DNA from: Lojkania enalia
Taxonomy: Eukaryota; Ascomycota; Dothideomycetes; Pleosporales
NCBI GenBank assembly: GCA_010094045.1
Contig: ML986774.1
Span: forward strand, 1-64,000
Direction: 5' to 3'
Length of the DNA: 64,000 nucleotides
Numbering within the stretch: the first letter of the stretch is position 1; every line of letters begins with the position of its first letter. Below, piece by piece: positions 58,246 to 64,000 of this stretch. A program made the position numbers and the translations under genes. The notes beneath the pieces are model-generated. The model searched no databases. It was not told the DNA's origin and worked only from the letters and a program-made list of their open reading frames with translations.

Positions 58246-60308
58246 TTAAAAGATAGTCCCGAAGCTCTCATCCACTATCGGAAGCGGTTTCCTCGGACTT
58301 GACGGCTTTCCATTTTCGTCCTTGTTCACTTTATGCTTGAACGTAAACCCAACGAAGAGGCTCTTTCCCATCTTCTCGTCCCGTTCAGCCATTGCCTCGA
58401 GCGCTGCTTGCTTCTCGTGCACTTCCTTATACTTGGCCATGTCCGACTCATTGCCAAAGTCGTCAAAGTACCCCGCATCAGTCTCCGAGTCGAGCTCCGG
58501 GACGAAAGGTGCCTTGCTCTCGCGCAATCTGTTCCAGTCGACCTCGGCGAAGTACTGATGGGCGTGTATCTCGGAGATGCCATGGAAGCGAGAGGAATTG
58601 GATGCAACAAGGCGGGTAATGAGGTCCCATGTGCGCTTGGAGAGGAAGTATGATGGGTCCTCGTAGACGGGTTTCCGAAGCACCTTCTTCCATTGCTTGA
58701 GGTTCTGCCACGTCTCGTCGACCGTTGCGCCTGCGAACGGTGGATAACCCGCAAGCGCCTCGAAGAGCATGCAGCCGAGACTCCAGTAGTCGACCGTAAA
58801 ATTGTATTCCTCGCCTTTAAGCACTTCTGGAGCCATATAGTCGGGGCTTCCGACGATGCTCTTGGCGTAGTTGACATCGCGTTCTCGGAGCGAACGATAA
58901 TTTTCACGACGCTCGGCTGCTGTGCGCTCCTCCATTGGCCGACCAAACGGCGATACAACGTTCCCAACGGATTCCAGCTTGATGCGCATCGACTCGATCT
59001 TGGCGGGAGCAAGCATGCCAGCTGCAAGTCCAAAGTCGGTCAGCTTAACATGTCCAGTGCTATCAATGAGGAAATTCTCCGGTTTTAGATCCCGATGAAT
59101 GTAGCCCAGCTGGTGTAATGCATCTACACAGGAAAACATCTCTGCAATGTAGAAGCGTGCATGTCGGTTATGAAGGACGCCAGTGTTGTTCAGCAGTGTT
59201 CGGAAATCACCTCCGGGGACGTATTCCTTAGTGAATTAGCTGGGATTTCTCTTCTAATGCGAATCAAACATACCATAGCGAGATAAATGCTCTTCTCGTC
59301 CTGAAAGGCATATAATAATCTTACAAGCCATTCACTCTTCGCCGTTGTTAAGATGTCTCGTTCTGTTAGGACATGGCGAACTTCGTCTAGCTTGAATAAA
59401 AGCTTCTTGCTCATAACCTTCAAAGCGCACACTTCTCGTGTGTCTTTCTTTTGAGCCAGATACACTTGACCATATCCTCCCTGTCCAACCTGAGTGAGGA
59501 TTTGAAAGTCTCCCTGCCTTAGTCGTGTGCGTCGCTTGCGGAGGTTCGCCCGCTCCCGACCGAGATATTCGTTAAGAGCTTCGCTGTACTCGACTTCTGG
59601 CGTGGCGGGCGGGGGCGGATTTTGGGCTTTGAACTGCGCAAGGCGATTCTGGCGGGTGTGGACGTAGGTAAGAAGGTCATAATAGTAATCGAGGAAATCT
59701 GTAATGTTAGCCGGTCAACATAGAACTCCGGATAAGGAGCACTTACAAAGCTGCGTGACATTGGCGAGACGCTTTACTGACGGTTTGCGGGCCTTCTCGA
59801 GATCTTCCGCTGAGAGACGTTGTGGCCCGTGGTAGTAGCGCGACGAAGCGTCAGCCTCCCGGGTGCGATACGGCTCCTGCCGTGATTGTGCTGCATGGGT
59901 GAGGTAGCTCGACTCCTTCTGAAGGCCAGGGCGAATCCCTGGCGGTGTGTTCTCCTTGTTGGACTTGCGCGTGGGGCTGCCGGGTCCAAGCGTGGTGAGG
60001 TCCTGTGCCGAGTAGTCGATGTCGTCGGCAGACTGCAGATTGGCCTTGTTGGGCGACGTGGGCGTTTGCGGTTTCGACTTTGATGGCGAGCCGATGGTGG
60101 GAATCAAACGCATAGCATTCTCAAACACGTGCGGTAGGTCAAATGCGCCCGGTGGATGTTGGTGTTTACTAGGGCTCCCCTGGGGCGTCTGCTGCGGGCT
60201 GATGAAGGCTTCGTGCGAAGGCGTCGATGGGCGGTCCATGTCGCTAGAGCGTGTATGAAGCGGCGGAGGAGGGATGGGCAATTGGAAGCTTTGTCTATCA
60301 GCCGCCAT
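58246..60308 (-). CDS. sidB: Sid2/Dbf2-type NDR protein kinase (SIN/MEN)
   Basis: AGC-group kinase of the NDR family, the terminal kinase of the septation initiation/mitotic exit network, active only when bound to Mob1. Three exons, 59747..60308, 59274..59698 and 58246..59226, give 655 aa; introns are 48 and 47 bp. The start is ATG 60308, since the frame continues upstream only through a TTG. The N-terminus is disordered and Pro/Ser-rich. The Mob-binding basic segment follows: TQLYFLDYYYDLLTYVHTRQ and then NLRRRRTRLRQ (about 185-248). The kinase domain starts at about 252: GQGGYG 259-264, catalytic Lys281, HRD with Asp375, DFG 393-395. The long activation segment typical of NDR kinases ends in SIVGSPDYMAPEVL. 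The hydrophobic motif FVGFTF (620-625) has Thr624 as the likely upstream-kinase site. Dbf2-type features separate it from the Cot1/Cbk1 branch. Confidence 0.93.
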
Positions 60309-61124
60309 TGTGTCCCTGCGAGCCAAGTTGCAGGCGCCGTATCAACCCAAGTGGTTTGAGGTGCAATGTCCTCTGTTGCAAAAGGAGGAACCGCGGGCAG
60401 CTTCCTTTATGGCGGGGAGACGGGACGAACGACCACGGGCTAGAGAGTTGCTCGGCAAGTAAGCACTGGTGCACGGTAGAAGTGAAGACGAGATTGACTG
60501 GGATGACAGGGGCAGGGGAATCATCTGCCTCTGCTTGTTGCTGTGGACGTCGAGATCGTGGGGTTTGTTTATCGTCTACGCCAAGCCTGGTCTCTCCGCA
60601 ACCACTCACATTCCCGCATTCCGTCATACCCTGCCGTTTCAGAACCCTTCAGACGAAGTTATCAATTGCACCATCAGCGTTAATTTGTATAATTCCTAGC
60701 TACTTGAAAACATATACACGTGCGATCTGATGATGCTGCCCACCGCCCACTATCTAACATCCAGATCTCAGCTTGTCCTCGTTCATGAACCATTACCATT
60801 GGATAAAGTGTGCTTAGTAAGCGTAGCATGTACCGACCAACGCCGCCGAGAAACCTGGACAGACCGCCGTGTAAACAACATATTGGAAAACATGCCATGG
60901 ATTCGTAAAAGCCGCCCTTCGCCGAGTTGTGAATAAAAAGCTCCGCCGATAGAATATAGCTTGTGGAATATCCGCACCGTACCACTGCTTCTTACGGCTT
61001 CTGCCGCGACCCATCACACCTCCGTTCCGGTAATCCTGATATTTCAACCGGGATCAGATCGACCACCTACGACTCCTAATATCTGCTTCGCAAATTATAT
61101 CGAGGGGTTCGCCATAGATGCGGC
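60309..61124. other. promoter region of the Sid2-type kinase gene
   Basis: 816 bp between the kinase start and the stop of the RING gene, both minus strand. Short ORFs only; no feature recognised. Confidence 0.5.
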
Positions 61125-62555
61125 TCACATGTGGGCGAAGTCTCCCTCCATCTCCCTGGTCCGTGCAATTTGGGCGAATACATTCTGCTCTTGTTGGCTG
61201 AGGGGTTGCCTGTGATCAAGAGAGCGCGAAAAGAAGGCCATAAAATCCGCGGTAGCGGCAGACGTAGGAAACAGTACCGAACCACGCATTGGCTCGATCA
61301 GCACCTTCCGGCACATTGGACAAGTGATCTTGTTCTTGTGCGTCTTGCACGTCTCAAACCAAGTGTTGATGCAATGTTCGCCGAAGACGTGTTTACAGGG
61401 AAGCTGTATAGCAACTTCGTCCTCTTCCGTGGGGTCTATGTGCTTAGCTGAGTAATCTTTCTGGCAGATATCGCAGCAGGTAGAAGACCCCTCTGGCAGT
61501 TCGCTCGGTAAGAAATGTCTAAGCTTATCACGGAGTGCTTGCATCTGGGCGCCGGTCGGCGTGTTACTGTCAGCGCCGACATGGCGATGTCTGAAGAAAT
61601 CCCTGCTGGCCAAAGCCTGGCGGCGCTCATGACGTCTCTGATGTTGAAGAGCTCGCTGTCGGTTCAGCTGTTCGTTCTCCTCTGACGATGTGCTCGAGGA
61701 AGGCAAATCAGTGGAGTATCGGTCCCAGCTACGCCGATGAGACGTCCTCGACGGCGACACACTGCGATCAGAGCGGCGATTGTGCGTGGCTAGGAATGCT
61801 TGCGGGCGACGATCCGGGCCGCCAGGAGACTGCTGTTGCTGCCGTTCGTGTGAAGGCCTTCGGATCGGCGAGGCAAGATGTCGGGGTGCTTGATCGGGGT
61901 TTCCGAAGTTACTCGTTCTAGTGGACGTTCTGCCTTGCCCGGCTGACTGTGCTACGCCCTCGCTATGACGGTTCGACTGTGGTATACCAGGCCGACGTGG
62001 AGCGAAAGCGACAGTATTGAATGAGTGAATAGGCCCGCTTGAGAAATGACCATAGGGCGGTAGGCTATACATTTGCGAGCCATTGGGTATCAAAGGTTCA
62101 ATCATAGGGAGTAGGGCGCCGTCATTCCGACTCTCTGGGAAGTCCGGATGTGGACTGCCCGGTATCAATGGGGATTGGAAAGGTGCTGCAGCTGCACTGG
62201 GAGCTGGATTTGGTCGAGTCTGGTACATATCGCTGTCAGCCGGGTGGTGATAGTACCCATTTGGGCGATTGCTAAGCTGTGGTGAGTACTGATATGGGTG
62301 GGAGACGCGGCTTTGATGAGGGTAGTGGTAGGGAGAATGATGAGTTTGATTGGTATTAGACATTTGAGAACCGTACGGGCTTGGGTTGAATTGGTGGAAG
62401 CCTGAAGTCTCATATGAAAACGAGTTGTAGTTTGAGAAGCCAGCCTGCATGGGTTGTGCTGACGTATCCGGGCCGTGAAAGGGAGGGCCTGGAGGATTAG
62501 GATTTGGCATCGAGTACGGACTCTGCATGGGAGCGCTGAAATTAGAATCGGCCAT
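61125..62555 (-). CDS. RING-finger protein, probable E3 ubiquitin ligase
   Basis: Single exon of 476 aa from ATG 62555 (MADSNFSAPMQSPYSM); upstream the frame continues only through non-ATG codons. The first 340 residues are Ser/Pro/Tyr/Gln-rich and disordered, with Arg-rich patches (about 230-325). A RING domain lies near the C-terminus: Cys361-x2-Cys364, then Cys387-x-His389, HVFGEHC around 390-395, and Cys412-x2-Cys415 (CPMC). The residue usually a zinc ligand three after His389 is Gly. The His-Cys pair at 394-395 probably supplies the site, as in other CxHxFGEHC RINGs. The tail is helical (QPLSQQEQNVFAQIARTREM). E3 activity is inferred from the fold; the substrate is unknown. Confidence 0.85.
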   Translation of the reverse strand: MADSNFSAPMQSPYSMPNPNPPGPPFHGPDTSAQPMQAGFSNYNSFSYETSGFHQFNPSPYGSQMSNTNQTHHSPYHYPHQSRVSHPYQYSPQLSNRPNGYYHHPADSDMYQTRPNPAPSAAAAPFQSPLIPGSPHPDFPESRNDGALLPMIEPLIPNGSQMYSLPPYGHFSSGPIHSFNTVAFAPRRPGIPQSNRHSEGVAQSAGQGRTSTRTSNFGNPDQAPRHLASPIRRPSHERQQQQSPGGPDRRPQAFLATHNRRSDRSVSPSRTSHRRSWDRYSTDLPSSSTSSEENEQLNRQRALQHQRRHERRQALASRDFFRHRHVGADSNTPTGAQMQALRDKLRHFLPSELPEGSSTCCDICQKDYSAKHIDPTEEDEVAIQLPCKHVFGEHCINTWFETCKTHKNKITCPMCRKVLIEPMRGSVLFPTSAATADFMAFFSRSLDHRQPLSQQEQNVFAQIARTREMEGDFAHM

Positions 62556-64000
62556 GTATGCTCTGTTGAGCACTGCGTCTAGCGGCCCTGCTCCGGGCGA
62601 TCTGGTTTGTTGAGTTCGGCGACAATTGCGAGCCAATATGGGTCGGCTCGAAACTGTCGGATCTGGCTCAGAGCAGGAAGTTGCACTCAGAGGCTGCGAT
62701 GGACCGGAGCAGCGAAGGCGTCGGTCTCGCAGAACAAGGCTCCAGAGGTCGTCATGGACGAGCAGAGGGGTCCAACAACTCGCGTGCGGGCGGTGTGCGG
62801 CAATGATGTGCTAAGTAGAGCAAATGTCAGTGTAAGAAGCTACGCCCCGCACGAGTGTCGGCGGCCGCAAGTCAAGTAGTGAAGGCGCTAGAAAGCGGGC
62901 GGGTGGTTGCGTGGGGATAGAGTGAAGAGGCAGGGCGACGAGGTGGAGTTGATGAGAGGGGCAGCTCTGACTGACGACAATCGCTAGAGCACGGGATGGG
63001 TGTGACAAAGGGACGCTGGCCTCCGCCCATATAACCAGGCTGCATTTACGGGCGGCGGAAACGAAGGCCAGTCAGCCTAGGTACCGTGGACTGGAGGGCA
63101 AAGGCAGCGTGCAGCGCAGAAAAGCGTCAGCTGGCCTGAGACGGCGTGGTGCAGCCAGTCCAAGGTGCTCTGTCTCATTTAATGGCCTCGCCGCGACACT
63201 GCTGAATCGTACGGATCCGATTCACTCTGCACTCGCAGCAGCGCACAAGACGCGCAGGGAACACTCACCGGAGAAAGAGCCTGGGCTGGGGCCAGGTCGA
63301 CGACGACAACGACGACGACAAAGAGAGCAGCCTGCGGCAGGGAAGAAGCGTGGGCAGTCACGGCGTCACGCTGGCCCTGGACGGACATCTGGCGTTTGAT
63401 TACTTTGGATCTCGAACAGCCGAGACAGCATCAAAAGCGACAGTGAGCAACGAGCAACGAGCAGCGAGCAGCGGCCCAGAGCCAGGACCAGGCACAGCTA
63501 CATACGTACCATACACACGGAAGACTAGACGGACGCATACGCTGGCCGTAGAGTAATGCAGTCACGGCGAGAGGAAGCCAGCTAGAAGCCAGTAGATAGG
63601 CCGGGCGGCGCACTGAACCAGCCAAGCTACCCGCCTCTACGAGTCCGTCTCCTCTTCTGCCGGGACACTCCCTCAAACTGTGGCTCTTCTGTCGGTGACA
63701 CAGCACCCAAGAGCTTCCGAGCTAGTAAGCGGGATGAGACCAGAGACAGCCCGCAGTGGTGCAACTCTGCGGGCGCGTGCAGGAACGACCTGCCCTGCAC
63801 ACTTCGGGAAGAACGGAGAGAGCCATGGAGAAGGGCAAGCGATTTCACGTGCTACGAACGGGGTCGCAAGTCGCCGGGCCCAGTAAGGCGTGTGGCAGGT
63901 GCAGCAACGGCAGCAGGGTGTTTGTTGCGGGCGATAGGTGGATTGATGGATTGATGGATGGATGGATGGATGGGTGGAGGTGGTGATGGCGGTGATGGTG
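62556..64000. other. 1.4-kb upstream region of the RING gene, repeat-rich
   Basis: GC-rich promoter-side sequence with several simple repeats: GAC/AAC triplets (about 63298-63322), GAGCAACGAGCAGC-type repeats (about 63444-63470) and a GATG tetranucleotide array at the right edge. Short ORFs only. Confidence 0.5.
63942..63978. repeat. GATG/GATT tetranucleotide microsatellite
   Basis: Tandem GATT/GATG units running into GATGGATGGATGG, followed by a GGTGATGGC-type motif at the window edge. A simple repeat that may continue outside. Confidence 0.8.

Overview
This window is nuclear DNA of a filamentous ascomycete (Pezizomycotina). The evidence is the gene structure (introns of 45-185 bp with GT..AG ends, spliced ORFs that join in frame) and the gene content: a FacA-type acetyl-CoA synthetase of exactly 670 codons, an ADAM protease, an Hsp9/Hsp12 protein, a Zn2Cys6 regulator, a GH76 mannanase, Mob1 and a Sid2/Dbf2 kinase. 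The class within Pezizomycotina cannot be settled from the sequence. There is no operon, CRISPR array, rRNA or convincing tRNA. Exon joins were worked out by hand and checked for reading phase. They are predictions.

Layout. 0-15 kb: a 13-bp tandem repeat at the left edge, an ADAM metalloprotease, acetyl-CoA synthetase, a MAPKBP1/WDR62-like WD40 protein and an MFS monocarboxylate-type transporter, all on the minus strand. 15-38 kb: a large intron-free mitochondrial AAA ATPase (+), an F-box-like/ankyrin protein (+), Mob1 (-), a GH63-like glycosidase (-), a broken MYND zinc-finger gene (-), an acyl-CoA ligase with a peroxisomal C-terminus (-), a probable La-related RNA-binding protein (-) sharing a 285-bp divergent promoter with a WBP11-like splicing protein (+), Hsp9/12 (-) and a secreted GH76 enzyme (+). 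38.4-49.3 kb: 10.9 kb with no gene I can support. 49.3-64 kb: a Zn2Cys6 factor (+), another 4.1-kb gene-free stretch, a broken coiled-coil gene with many in-frame TAG codons (+), the Sid2/Dbf2-type NDR kinase (-) and a RING protein (-).

How the genes relate. Mob1 and the Sid2/Dbf2 kinase are known as an obligate pair in the septation/mitotic-exit pathway, and here both lie within about 38 kb. Acetyl-CoA synthetase, the monocarboxylate-type transporter and the peroxisomal acyl-CoA ligase all suit use of organic acids or fatty acids, but nothing in the sequence shows that they are co-regulated. The La-like and WBP11-like proteins are both RNA-related and share a promoter. The most unusual signals are the TAG-rich broken coiled-coil gene, whose own internal repeats show that stops replaced glutamine codons, the La-like protein, and the Mob1/Sid2 linkage.
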